From the NCBI GenBank assembly GCA_024235855.1, contig JACKLN010000004.1, positions 124,001 to 188,000 of the forward strand: DNA of 64,000 bases, written 5' to 3'. This document shows, in pieces, positions 39,906 through 48,215 of the stretch (within the stretch, counting starts at the first letter, position 1; each line of letters opens with the position of its first letter). A model generated the notes under the pieces. It saw nothing but the letters and a program-made list of their open reading frames with translations. It did no database searches and was not told the origin of the DNA. A program made the position numbers and the translations under genes. This DNA is from Burkholderiaceae bacterium. GTDB taxonomy: Bacteria; Pseudomonadota; Gammaproteobacteria; Burkholderiales; Burkholderiaceae_C.

Positions 39906-41117
39906 ATGTCCCGCCCCGACCCGCAGCGCCCGCCTGCTGGTGCCCAACGCCCGCTCGAAGGCGTGCTCGTCGTCGCGCTGGAACAGGCGGTGGCCGCGCC
40001 CTACTGCAGCAGCCGCCTGGCCGACGCCGGCGCCCGCGTGATCAAGGTCGAACGCCACGACGGCGACTTCGCCCGCGGCTACGACCGCGCCGTGCACGGC
40101 GAGTCGTCGTACTGGGTGTGGATCAACCGCGGCAAGGAATCGATCGCGCTCGACGTCAAGGCGCCGCAGGATCTGGCGCTGCTCCAGCGCCTGATCGCGC
40201 AGGCCGACGTCTTCATCCAGAACCTCGCACCGGGGGCGACGGAGCGATTGGGCATCGGCTCGGCCGCGCTGCGCCAGCGCCACCCGCGCCTGATCACCTG
40301 CGACATCAGCGGCTACGGCGAGGACGGACCACTCACCGGCATGAAGGCCTACGACCTGCTCGTGCAGGCCGAGAGCGGGCTGGTCGCCGTCAGCGGCGCG
40401 GCCGGTGACGGCGTCGAATCGCTGGGGCGCATCGGCGTTTCGCTGTGCGACATCAACGCCGGGCTGAACGCGCTGATCGGCATCCAGCAGGCGCTGATGC
40501 AGCGTGCGCGCACCGGCCAGGGCTCGGCGGTGAAGGTCTCGCTGTTCGGCTCCGCGGCCGAGCTGATGAGCGTGCCCTACCTGCAGGCGCGCTACGGCGG
40601 CCAGGCCCCGCGGCGCGTGGGCCTGAAGCACCCGACGATCGCACCTTACGGCGCCTTCACCTGCGCCGACGGCCGCGACATCGTCATCTCCATCCAGAAC
40701 GAGCGCGAATGGGCCGACTTCTGCCGCGCGGTGCTGCAGCGGCCGGACCTGCTGCAGGACCCGCGCTGCGCCGACAACGCGGCCCGCGTGGCCCACCGCC
40801 ACTTCGTCGACGGTACGGTGGCCGAGGTCTTCGGCGCGCTGCCCAGCGGCGAGATGGTCGACCGCCTGACCGCGGCGCAGACGGCCTTCGGCAACGTGAA
40901 CTCGGTGGACGACCTGATCGCGCACCCGCAGTTGCGCACGCGCCGCATGCCGGTGCGCGGGCACATGGTGGCGGTACCGGCGGCGCCCTGGGGCCAGGAC
41001 TGGGACACCGACTGCTACCCGGAGGCACCCGCGCTCGACGCCCAGGGTGACGCGATCCGTGCCGAATTCGCCGAACCGCGCCGCCCGACCGACGTGTTCG
41101 GCCCCGGTGCGCGCTGA
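39906..41117 (+). CDS. CoA transferase, family III (CaiB/BaiF)
   Basis: A 403-residue CoA transferase. The N-terminal half has the Rossmann-like LEGVLVVALEQAVAAPYCSSRLADAGARVIKVE, and the catalytic Asp is probably Asp182 in GVSLCDINAGLNA, matching Asp169 of formyl-CoA transferase (GDSNTGMH). GYGEDGPL and YDLLVQAESGL are also typical. These enzymes move CoA between carboxylic acids; the pair used here is unknown, and no dehydratase, lyase or thiolase is adjacent. GGAG stands five bases before the ATG. Confidence 0.9.
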   Translation: MSRPDPQRPPAGAQRPLEGVLVVALEQAVAAPYCSSRLADAGARVIKVERHDGDFARGYDRAVHGESSYWVWINRGKESIALDVKAPQDLALLQRLIAQADVFIQNLAPGATERLGIGSAALRQRHPRLITCDISGYGEDGPLTGMKAYDLLVQAESGLVAVSGAAGDGVESLGRIGVSLCDINAGLNALIGIQQALMQRARTGQGSAVKVSLFGSAAELMSVPYLQARYGGQAPRRVGLKHPTIAPYGAFTCADGRDIVISIQNEREWADFCRAVLQRPDLLQDPRCADNAARVAHRHFVDGTVAEVFGALPSGEMVDRLTAAQTAFGNVNSVDDLIAHPQLRTRRMPVRGHMVAVPAAPWGQDWDTDCYPEAPALDAQGDAIRAEFAEPRRPTDVFGPGAR

Positions 41118-41150
41118 CGCACGGGCAGACCCGAAGGCACTCACCGCACC

Positions 41151-41166
41151 CCTTCGCCGAAGGTTT
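41151..41166 (+). terminator. Weak stem with T3 after CoA transferase
   Basis: CCTTC-GCC-GAAGG followed by TTT lies 33 bases past the stop at 41117. The stem is only 5 bp, so this is a weak candidate. Confidence 0.3.
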
Positions 41167-41246
41167 GCGCGCTGCATGGCGCCGCCCTGCGGGTCGCGCA
41201 AGATCGCCGGGCCGGCGGCAGCCGCCACACCCTGGGCTGGGCCGGA

Positions 41247-42479
41247 TCAGGGCGTCAGCAGGCGCGCGCGGAGCCTCAGCGCCCACCCGACGACCAGCGC
41301 CAGCGCGGCAAAGCCGGCGCCGGCCAGGAAGGTCGCCGGGGCGCCCCACTGCTGCCACAGCAGGCCGGCGATCGCGCTGGCCAGCAGCATGGCCACGCCA
41401 CTGGCCAGATTGAAGACACCGAAGGCCGTGCCACGCAGGTCCGCCGGCGCGGCGTCGGCCACCATGGCTGCCAGCGGACCCTGTGTCATCCCCATGTGCA
41501 GCCCCCACAGCGTCACGCCGGCCAGCAATGCCGGCCAGGACGTGGCCCAGGCCAGCACGGCATCGGCCGCGATCAACACGACCAGACCCGCGCCGAGCAG
41601 GGCCGTGTGGCTCATCGTGTCCGACAGCCTGCCGAAGGGGTAGGCACTGAGCGCGTAGACGATGTTCATGGCCACCATCACCAACGGCACGAAGGACACC
41701 GCCACGCCGAGCTGTTCGGCGCGCAGCACCAGGAAGGCCTCGCTGAAGCGGGCCAGCGTGAAGACGGCACCGACGGCCACCTCGCCCCAGTAGGCGGTGC
41801 CCAGGCGGCGCAGCGCGTCGCGCCGGATCGGGCTGCCGCCCGCAGCGGCCGGCGCGCGCGCCGGCTCCTTCACGCCCACGATCAGCAGCAGCACGGCCAG
41901 CACGGCGGGCACCACCGCGGCCCAGAACACCGCGCGGAAGTCGTTGGCCCACAGCAGCATCAGGCCCACGGCCAGCACCGGGCCGATGAAGGCGCCCACG
42001 GTGTCCAGCGACTGCCGCAGGCCATAGGCCGCGCCGCGCTGCGCCGGCGGCACCAGGTCGGCCACCAGCGCGTCCCGCGGGGCCCCTCGGATGCCCTTGC
42101 CGATGCGGTCCACGAAGCGCGCCGCCACCACCACGCCCGCGCCTTGCGCCAGCGCGAAGGCCGGCTTGGACAGCGCACCGAGGGCGTAACCGACCACGGC
42201 CAGGTGCTTGCGGCGGCGGACATGGTCGCTGAGCACGCCGGAGAACACCTTGACGATCAGCGCCGTCGCCTCGGCGATGCCCTCGATCAGACCGACGAGC
42301 GCCACGCCAACCCCGAGCGACCCCACCAGGAACAGCGGCAGCAGGCTGTGGATCATCTCCGAAGAGACGTCCATCAGCAGGCTGACGAAGCCCAGCACCC
42401 AGATCGCCCGTGGCAGTGCAGGCGCCGGGCCCGTGCCGGGCGGCGTGTGCGGCCGTTGCCGGTCCCGAGGCGCCGGCAT
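41247..42479 (-). CDS. MFS transporter
   Basis: A 410-residue major facilitator carrier with twelve helices. The loop 2-3 signature is FSGVLSDHVRRRKHL and its repeat is YPFGRLSDTMSHTALL; VSLLMDVSSEMIHSLLPLFLVGSLG is a characteristic opening of a common bacterial MFS subgroup of unknown substrate. Its ATG overlaps the amine oxidase stop by one base (TGATG), so the two are coupled, and the carrier may move the amine or its product; this is inference from position. Confidence 0.87.
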   Translation of the reverse strand: MPAPRDRQRPHTPPGTGPAPALPRAIWVLGFVSLLMDVSSEMIHSLLPLFLVGSLGVGVALVGLIEGIAEATALIVKVFSGVLSDHVRRRKHLAVVGYALGALSKPAFALAQGAGVVVAARFVDRIGKGIRGAPRDALVADLVPPAQRGAAYGLRQSLDTVGAFIGPVLAVGLMLLWANDFRAVFWAAVVPAVLAVLLLIVGVKEPARAPAAAGGSPIRRDALRRLGTAYWGEVAVGAVFTLARFSEAFLVLRAEQLGVAVSFVPLVMVAMNIVYALSAYPFGRLSDTMSHTALLGAGLVVLIAADAVLAWATSWPALLAGVTLWGLHMGMTQGPLAAMVADAAPADLRGTAFGVFNLASGVAMLLASAIAGLLWQQWGAPATFLAGAGFAALALVVGWALRLRARLLTP

Positions 42480-43681
42480 CACGGGCGCAAGGGGGCGGCG
42501 CTGACGCCGGCCGACGTCAGCCAGGCCCGCACGCCACGTTCGGCCGCGTCCACCGCCCCAGCCAGGTAGCCGGGAAAGCGGGGCGACCACTCGCTGCCGA
42601 TGCCGGTCAGCCGGCCGTGCCAGGGTCCGCCGTCTGCGCCGGTGGGCGGCGGCTCGGGGTGCTGGCCACCCCCGTCCAGGTCGGCGTCCGTGGCCGTGCA
42701 GGCATCGGCTGCCCAGTCCTTGATCACATCGGCAACTGGCGTCAGCGCCTGCGGGCCGAACAGTCGGCCGAGCTGGGCGCGGCAGTGCGCGCGCAGCACG
42801 TCCTCGGCCACCCCCAGGCGCACGCGGGCCGGCACGCCGAGGAAGCCGAACAGCGCGGCATGGCCACCGGGCATCGACGCGTCGTGGATCTCGGCCATCG
42901 GGCCGCGGGCGCTGCGCGCTTCACCGGACAGCCCCTGCGCGCGCCAGAACGGCGTCGGGTAGACGGCAAGGTACTTGGCGTGCGGCGCCATCCAGGTGTC
43001 GGTGGCCCGCCAGCGCCGGGCCAGCGCCGCCGGCAGCGCAGGAGCGAAGTCGATCCTGTCGATCATCAAGCGTGGCGGCAACGCGCAGAGCACGTGGTCG
43101 ACACGCCAGACCGTGCCCCCGCCCCCGTCGTGGACGGCATGCACCTCGACCACGTCGTCGATGATGCCCAGGCGGCGCACGGCCTGCGCGGTGAGGACAT
43201 GGCCGGGGGTCAGCCGGTGGTACAGGGCCTCGATCAGCGCCCCCATGCCGCCGACCAGCCGCATCGAGGGCGGTTCACTCGGGTAGCCGCGCACGTGCGC
43301 CGGCGGCTCGTGCGGCGACCGCTCCACCACCATGTCGCCGTCCTCGTGCTGCGCGAAGCGCTGCAGGCCGAGGGTGTCGACGAGCGCGTCCAGCTGGGGC
43401 TGCACGCCAGGCCAGTACCAGGTCGGGCCGAGGTCGAAGCGGTCGGCGCCGGCGGAACCGGGCGCGCCCAGGGCCACCGGCCGGCCCGCGGGGTCCACGC
43501 AGAGGATGCGCCCGCCCGGCGCGTCGCGCGCTTCCAGCAGCACGACGTCGCGCACGCCCAGTTGCTGCAGCCGCCAGGCAGCGTAGAGGCCGCTCAGGCC
43601 GGCACCGACGATGGCGATGCGGGTCCGCTGCGGCGACGGCGATGCGTCAGGGGGCGGCAACAGGTCGTCTTCTGCGGTCAT
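42479..43681 (-). CDS. Flavin monoamine oxidase-like FAD enzyme
   Basis: A 400-residue FAD protein of the amine oxidase family. The dinucleotide motif is IAIVGAGLSGLYAAWRLQQLG with the acidic partner VVLLEARDAPGGRI, and the C-terminal FAD contact is WSPRFPGYLAGAVDAAERGV. It would oxidise an amine or a related C-N or C-C bond, passing electrons to oxygen or another acceptor. I use MTAEDDLLPP; an ATG 24 bases upstream is also possible. It is divergent from mutS and coupled to the MFS gene. Confidence 0.87.
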   Translation of the reverse strand: MTAEDDLLPPPDASPSPQRTRIAIVGAGLSGLYAAWRLQQLGVRDVVLLEARDAPGGRILCVDPAGRPVALGAPGSAGADRFDLGPTWYWPGVQPQLDALVDTLGLQRFAQHEDGDMVVERSPHEPPAHVRGYPSEPPSMRLVGGMGALIEALYHRLTPGHVLTAQAVRRLGIIDDVVEVHAVHDGGGGTVWRVDHVLCALPPRLMIDRIDFAPALPAALARRWRATDTWMAPHAKYLAVYPTPFWRAQGLSGEARSARGPMAEIHDASMPGGHAALFGFLGVPARVRLGVAEDVLRAHCRAQLGRLFGPQALTPVADVIKDWAADACTATDADLDGGGQHPEPPPTGADGGPWHGRLTGIGSEWSPRFPGYLAGAVDAAERGVRAWLTSAGVSAAPLRP

Positions 43682-43798
43682 GACGGGGCAGTGAATCGGC
43701 GGCACATGGACGGCCCGTCCACGCAGCGGCGGCCGCAGGCACAGGGGCCCGCATCATCGCAGCCCCGCGCGGTCGGCCGTGGGCCGTCCTCGCCTACC

Positions 43799-46417
43799 AT
43801 GTCGCCCGTCATGACCGCCCCGACCTCCACCGCCGAACTGCTGCAGGGCGACTTCTCGGCCCACACGCCCATGATGCAGCAGTACCTGCGCATCAAGGCC
43901 CAGCACGCCGATGCCCTGGTGCTCTACCGCATGGGCGACTTCTACGAGCTGTTCTACGACGATGCCCGCCGCGCCCACCGGCTGCTGGACATCACGCTGA
44001 CCACGCGCGGCCAGAGCGCCGGGGAACCGGTGGTGATGGCCGGCGTGCCGGTGCATGCGCTGGAGAGCTACCTGGCCAAGCTGATCAAGCTGGGCGAGGC
44101 GGTGGCGATTGCCGAGCAGGTGGGCGACGTGGCCACCGCCAAGGGGCCGGTGGAGCGCAAGGTGGTGCGCGTGGTCACGCCGGGCACCGTCACCGACACC
44201 GAACTGCTGGCCGACCGGGCCGACACGCTGCTGCTGGCGGTGCACCGCATCCGGTCCACCTGGGGCCTGGCCTGGCTGGGGTTGTCCAGCGGCCGCCTGG
44301 GCCTGAGCGAGTGCAGCGACGACGAGCTGCCCGGCTGGCTGGCGCGGCTGGCGCCGGCGGAGATCCTGCACGACGGCAGCGCGCCGGCCTGGCCCGGCGT
44401 GGCCGCGGCGCGCACCACCCGACCGCCTTGGCAGTTCGAAGCGGCGCTCGGCCTGAAGAAGCTGTGCACGCAGCTGCAGGTGCAGAGCCTGGCCGGCTTC
44501 AACGCCCAGGACCTGCCGGCGGCGCATGCCGCCGCGGCCGCGCTGCTGAGCTTTGCCGAACACACACAGGGCCGCGCCCTGGATCACGTGCGCACGCTGC
44601 AGGTGCAGCGCGCCACCGACCTGCTGGACCTGCCACCGGCCACGCTGCGCAACCTGGAGATCGTGCAGACACTGCGCGGCGAGGACGCGCCCACGCTGCT
44701 GTCGCTGCTGGACACCTGCCGCACCGGCATGGGCAGCCGCACCCTGCGCCAATGGCTGACGCAGCCGCTGCGCGAGCGGCGCACCGCCACCGAGCGGCTG
44801 GACGCCATCGGCGCACTGCACGCGGCCGGCTTCGCGCCGCTGAGCGAGGCGCTGGCCGGCGTCAGCGACGTGGAGCGCATCACCGCCCGCATCGCGCTGC
44901 GTTCGGTGCGCCCACGCGAGCTCACCGGCCTGCGCGACACGCTGGCCGCCCTGCCCGCCCTGCGCGCCGCCGCGCCCCAGGGCACGCCGCTGCTGGATGC
45001 GCTGCACGGCGCGCTGACACCCGACGCCGGCATCGGCGAACTGCTGCAGGCCCTGGCCGCCGAACCGGCCGTGCTGCTGCGCGACGGCGGCGTGATCGCC
45101 GAAGGCGTGGACGCGGAACTGGACGAACTGCGCGCCATCGGCGCCAACTGCGACGCCTTCCTGCTGGAGCTGGAAGCGCGCGAGCGGGCCCGCACCGGCA
45201 TCGCCAACCTGCGCGTGATGTTCAACAAGGTGCACGGCTTCTACATCGAGGTCACGTCATCGCAGGTCGGCAAGGTGCCGGCCGACTACCAGCGCCGGCA
45301 GACAATGAAGAACGCCGAGCGATACATCACGCCGGAGCTCAAGGCCTTCGAGGACAAGGCGCTCTCGGCGCAGGAGCGTGCGCTGGCGCGCGAGAAGTGG
45401 CTGTACGAGAACCTGGTGGATGCCCTGCAGGCGCACCTGGGCGAACTTGGCGCGCTGGCCCGCGCGCTGGCCAGCCTGGACGCGCTGGGCTGCCTGGCCG
45501 AGCGCGCCGCCACGCTGCGCTGGTGCCGCCCGGAGTTCGTGCCCTACCCCTGCCTGCAGATCGACGATGGCCGCCACCCGGTGGTCGAGGCGCGCCTGGC
45601 GGAGACGGGCAGCGGCAGCTTCATCGCCAACCACTGCCGGCTGGACGCGAAGACGCGCATGCTGGTGATCACCGGCCCCAACATGGGCGGCAAGAGCACC
45701 TACATGCGCCAGGTGGCGCTGATCGTGCTGCTGGCCGCGGTGGGCAGCTGCGTGCCGGCCAGCGCCTGCCGGCTGGGGCCCATCGACGCCATCCACACGC
45801 GCATCGGCGCGGCCGACGACCTGGCCAATGCGCAGTCCACCTTCATGCTGGAGATGACCGAGGCGGCGGCCATCGTGCACGCGGCCACCGAGCACAGCCT
45901 GGTGCTGATGGACGAGATCGGCCGCGGCACCAGCACCTTCGACGGCCTGGCGCTGGCCGGTGCCATCGCCAGCCACCTGCACGACCGCAACAAGGCCTTC
46001 ACGCTGTTCGCCACCCACTACTTCGAGCTCACGGCGTTCCCGGAGAAGCACGCGGGGGCGATGAACGTGCACGTCAGTGCGGCCGAAGCGTCCGGCACCG
46101 GCGGCGACGGCATCGTCTTCCTGCACCAGATCGAACCCGGCCCGGCCAGCCGCAGCTACGGCGTGCAGGTGGCGCGCCTGGCGGGCATGCCAGCACCGCT
46201 GATCCGCCAGGCCCGCGCCGCGCTGGAGGCACTGGAAGCCAGCAGCAGCGCGCAGCAGGCGCAGGTGGACCTGTTCGCAGCACCACCGGCGGCCGTGGCC
46301 GTGGAGCCTACCGCGCTCGACCAGGCCGTGGACGCGCTCGACCCTGATACGCTCAGCCCCCGCGACGCGCTGGACGCGCTGTATCGCCTGAAGAAACTGA
46401 GGAATCGCCCGTCATGA
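43799..46417 (+). CDS. mutS: DNA mismatch repair protein MutS
   Basis: The mismatch recognition ATPase that starts methyl-directed repair with MutL. The 872-residue protein begins HTPMMQQYLRIKAQHADALVLYRMGDFYELF, with the mismatch-wedging Phe48 and Glu50. The ATPase core has Walker A GPNMGGKST (Lys632), then DEIGRGTSTFDG (Walker B and signature) and ATHYFEL. Length and domain order are normal for MutS. ATG at 43799 or 43811 are both possible starts. The Anbu gene overlaps its end by 4 bases. No mutL lies in the window. Confidence 0.97.
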   Translation: MSPVMTAPTSTAELLQGDFSAHTPMMQQYLRIKAQHADALVLYRMGDFYELFYDDARRAHRLLDITLTTRGQSAGEPVVMAGVPVHALESYLAKLIKLGEAVAIAEQVGDVATAKGPVERKVVRVVTPGTVTDTELLADRADTLLLAVHRIRSTWGLAWLGLSSGRLGLSECSDDELPGWLARLAPAEILHDGSAPAWPGVAAARTTRPPWQFEAALGLKKLCTQLQVQSLAGFNAQDLPAAHAAAAALLSFAEHTQGRALDHVRTLQVQRATDLLDLPPATLRNLEIVQTLRGEDAPTLLSLLDTCRTGMGSRTLRQWLTQPLRERRTATERLDAIGALHAAGFAPLSEALAGVSDVERITARIALRSVRPRELTGLRDTLAALPALRAAAPQGTPLLDALHGALTPDAGIGELLQALAAEPAVLLRDGGVIAEGVDAELDELRAIGANCDAFLLELEARERARTGIANLRVMFNKVHGFYIEVTSSQVGKVPADYQRRQTMKNAERYITPELKAFEDKALSAQERALAREKWLYENLVDALQAHLGELGALARALASLDALGCLAERAATLRWCRPEFVPYPCLQIDDGRHPVVEARLAETGSGSFIANHCRLDAKTRMLVITGPNMGGKSTYMRQVALIVLLAAVGSCVPASACRLGPIDAIHTRIGAADDLANAQSTFMLEMTEAAAIVHAATEHSLVLMDEIGRGTSTFDGLALAGAIASHLHDRNKAFTLFATHYFELTAFPEKHAGAMNVHVSAAEASGTGGDGIVFLHQIEPGPASRSYGVQVARLAGMPAPLIRQARAALEALEASSSAQQAQVDLFAAPPAAVAVEPTALDQAVDALDPDTLSPRDALDALYRLKKLRNRPS

Positions 46418-47238
46418 CCTACTGTGTCGGCATCAAGCTGGAAGCCGGACTCGTCTTCCTGTCGGACTCGCGCACCAACGCCGGCATCGACCAGATCAGC
46501 ACCTTCCGCAAGATGATGATCTACGAGGTGCCGGGCGAGCGCTTCATGGTCATGCTCTCGGCCGGCAACCTGAGCATCAGCCAGAGCGTGCGCGAGATCC
46601 TGCAGGTCGAGAAGCTCGACCGCGGCGCGCACGAGGAGCCGCTGACGATCTGGAACGCACCGTCGATGTTCGACGCGGTGCGCGTGCTCGGCAGCGCCAT
46701 CCGCCGCGTTTACGAGCAGGACGGTCCGTCGCTGAAGGCCGCGGGGGTGGACTTCAACATGTCCGCCATCTTCGGCGGCCAGGTCAAGGGCGAGGCGATG
46801 CGCCTGTTCCAGGTCTATTCGGCCGGCAACTTCATCGAGGCCACGCAGGAGACCTGCTACTTCCAGGTCGGCGAGAGCAAGTACGGCAAGCCGGTGCTCG
46901 ACCGCATGATCACGCCCAAGTCGCGCCTGAACACCGCCGCCAAGTGCGCCCTGGTGTCGATGGACAGCACGCTGAAGTCCAACCTGTCCGTGGGCCTGCC
47001 GCTGGACCTGCTGGTCTACCGCGAAGGCAGCTTCGCGAGCCAGGAGCACGTGTGCATCGACGAGCAGAACCCCTACTACCAGATGATCCACAGCACCTGG
47101 GGACAGCGGCTGCGCGAGGTGTTCCTGAGCATCGACGACCCGCTGGGCGACACCGAGCCCACGCATCCGCTGCTGGTGGAAAGCGCGCGCTACGCGCCGC
47201 TGCGCAAGATCACCAACCCGTCGGAAAAGGCGATCTGA
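46414..47238 (+). CDS. Anbu proteasome-like Thr peptidase
   Basis: A 274-residue Ntn-hydrolase of the Anbu (ancestral beta subunit) family. Removal of Met1 would expose Thr2 as nucleophile (MTYCVGIKLEAGL); Asp18 (SDSRTNAG) and Lys33 (FRKMM) complete the proteasome-type active site. The structural GNLSISQS stretch is also typical. Anbu forms open-ring or helical assemblies rather than closed cylinders. In many genomes it sits with an ATP-grasp protein, an alpha-E protein and a transglutaminase, none of which is present here; it is instead coupled to mutS by a 4-base overlap. Its substrate is unknown. Confidence 0.9.
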   Translation: MTYCVGIKLEAGLVFLSDSRTNAGIDQISTFRKMMIYEVPGERFMVMLSAGNLSISQSVREILQVEKLDRGAHEEPLTIWNAPSMFDAVRVLGSAIRRVYEQDGPSLKAAGVDFNMSAIFGGQVKGEAMRLFQVYSAGNFIEATQETCYFQVGESKYGKPVLDRMITPKSRLNTAAKCALVSMDSTLKSNLSVGLPLDLLVYREGSFASQEHVCIDEQNPYYQMIHSTWGQRLREVFLSIDDPLGDTEPTHPLLVESARYAPLRKITNPSEKAI

Positions 47239-47250
47239 TCGCGCGCCGTT

Positions 47251-48147
47251 TCAAGCGCCGGTGAGCAGCCGCGCCGCGGTGGCGTAGCGCTCGGCGGTGG
47301 CGGCGGCTACCATGGCCGGCAGCGGCGGCGCCGGCGGCTGCTTGGGCCAGGGCTTGCCGTCGACGGTGGCCTGCTCCAGCCAGTCGCGCAGGTACTGCTT
47401 GTCGAAGCTGGGCGGGTTCTCGCCCTCGCGCACGCTGTCGGCGGGCCAGAAACGCGATGAATCCGGTGTCAGCACCTCGTCCATCAGCGTCAGCGTGCCG
47501 TGCTCGTCGAGGCCGAACTCGAACTTGGTGTCGGCGATGACGATGCCCCGGGTCAGCGCGTAGGCGGCGGCCTCGGTGTACAGGCGCAGCGCCACGTCGC
47601 GCACCTCGGCGGCCCGCTCGGCGCCGATGATCTCGGCCGCGCGTTCGAAGCTGATGTTCTCGTCGTGTTCGCCCATCTCGGCCTTGGTGGCCGGCGTGAA
47701 GATGGGCTGCGGCAGCTTCGACGCCAGCTGCAGCCCCGGCGGCAGCGCCACGCCGCAGACGGTGCCGCTGTCCTGGTACTCCTTCCAGCCGCTGCCGGCC
47801 AGGTAGCCGCGCACCACGGCCTCGATGGGCAGCGGCTGCAGGCGCTTGACCAGCATTGCGCGGCCGCGCACCTGGGCCACCTCGTCCGGCGCCACCACGC
47901 TTTCCGGCGCGTCGCCGGTCAGGTGGTTGGGGACCACATGGGCCAGCTTGTCGAACCAGAAGAGCGCCATGCGCGTGAGCAGCGCGCCCTTGCCGGGGAT
48001 CGGCTCGCCCATCACCACGTCGAAGGCGGAGATGCGGTCGCTGGCGACCATCAGCAGCCGGTCGGCGCCGACGGCGTAGTTCTCGCGGACCTTGCCGCGG
48101 CCGACCAGGGGCAGGGAATGCAGGGTGGATTGGTACAGGGCGTCCAT
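47251..48147 (-). CDS. purC: SAICAR synthetase (PurC)
   Basis: Joins aspartate to CAIR in the eighth step of purine synthesis, using ATP. The 298-residue protein shows LVGRGKVRENYAV (ATP loop), DRISAFDVVMGEPIPGKG, VVRGYLAGSGWKEY and LIMDEVLTPDSSRFW-like LMDEVLTPDSSRFW, all PurC signatures; its length is that of the longer, yeast-like class. I use MDALYQSTLHSLP. It is convergent with Anbu (12 bases between stops) and divergent from the RecQ-like gene, with 68 bases between starts. Confidence 0.96.
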   Translation of the reverse strand: MDALYQSTLHSLPLVGRGKVRENYAVGADRLLMVASDRISAFDVVMGEPIPGKGALLTRMALFWFDKLAHVVPNHLTGDAPESVVAPDEVAQVRGRAMLVKRLQPLPIEAVVRGYLAGSGWKEYQDSGTVCGVALPPGLQLASKLPQPIFTPATKAEMGEHDENISFERAAEIIGAERAAEVRDVALRLYTEAAAYALTRGIVIADTKFEFGLDEHGTLTLMDEVLTPDSSRFWPADSVREGENPPSFDKQYLRDWLEQATVDGKPWPKQPPAPPLPAMVAAATAERYATAARLLTGA

Positions 48148-48215
48148 GTCGCGATTGTCGCTGCATCCCGCCCCGCCGCCGGCCCGCCTGGCCCGTTGCG
48201 GCGACACTCGGAGCG

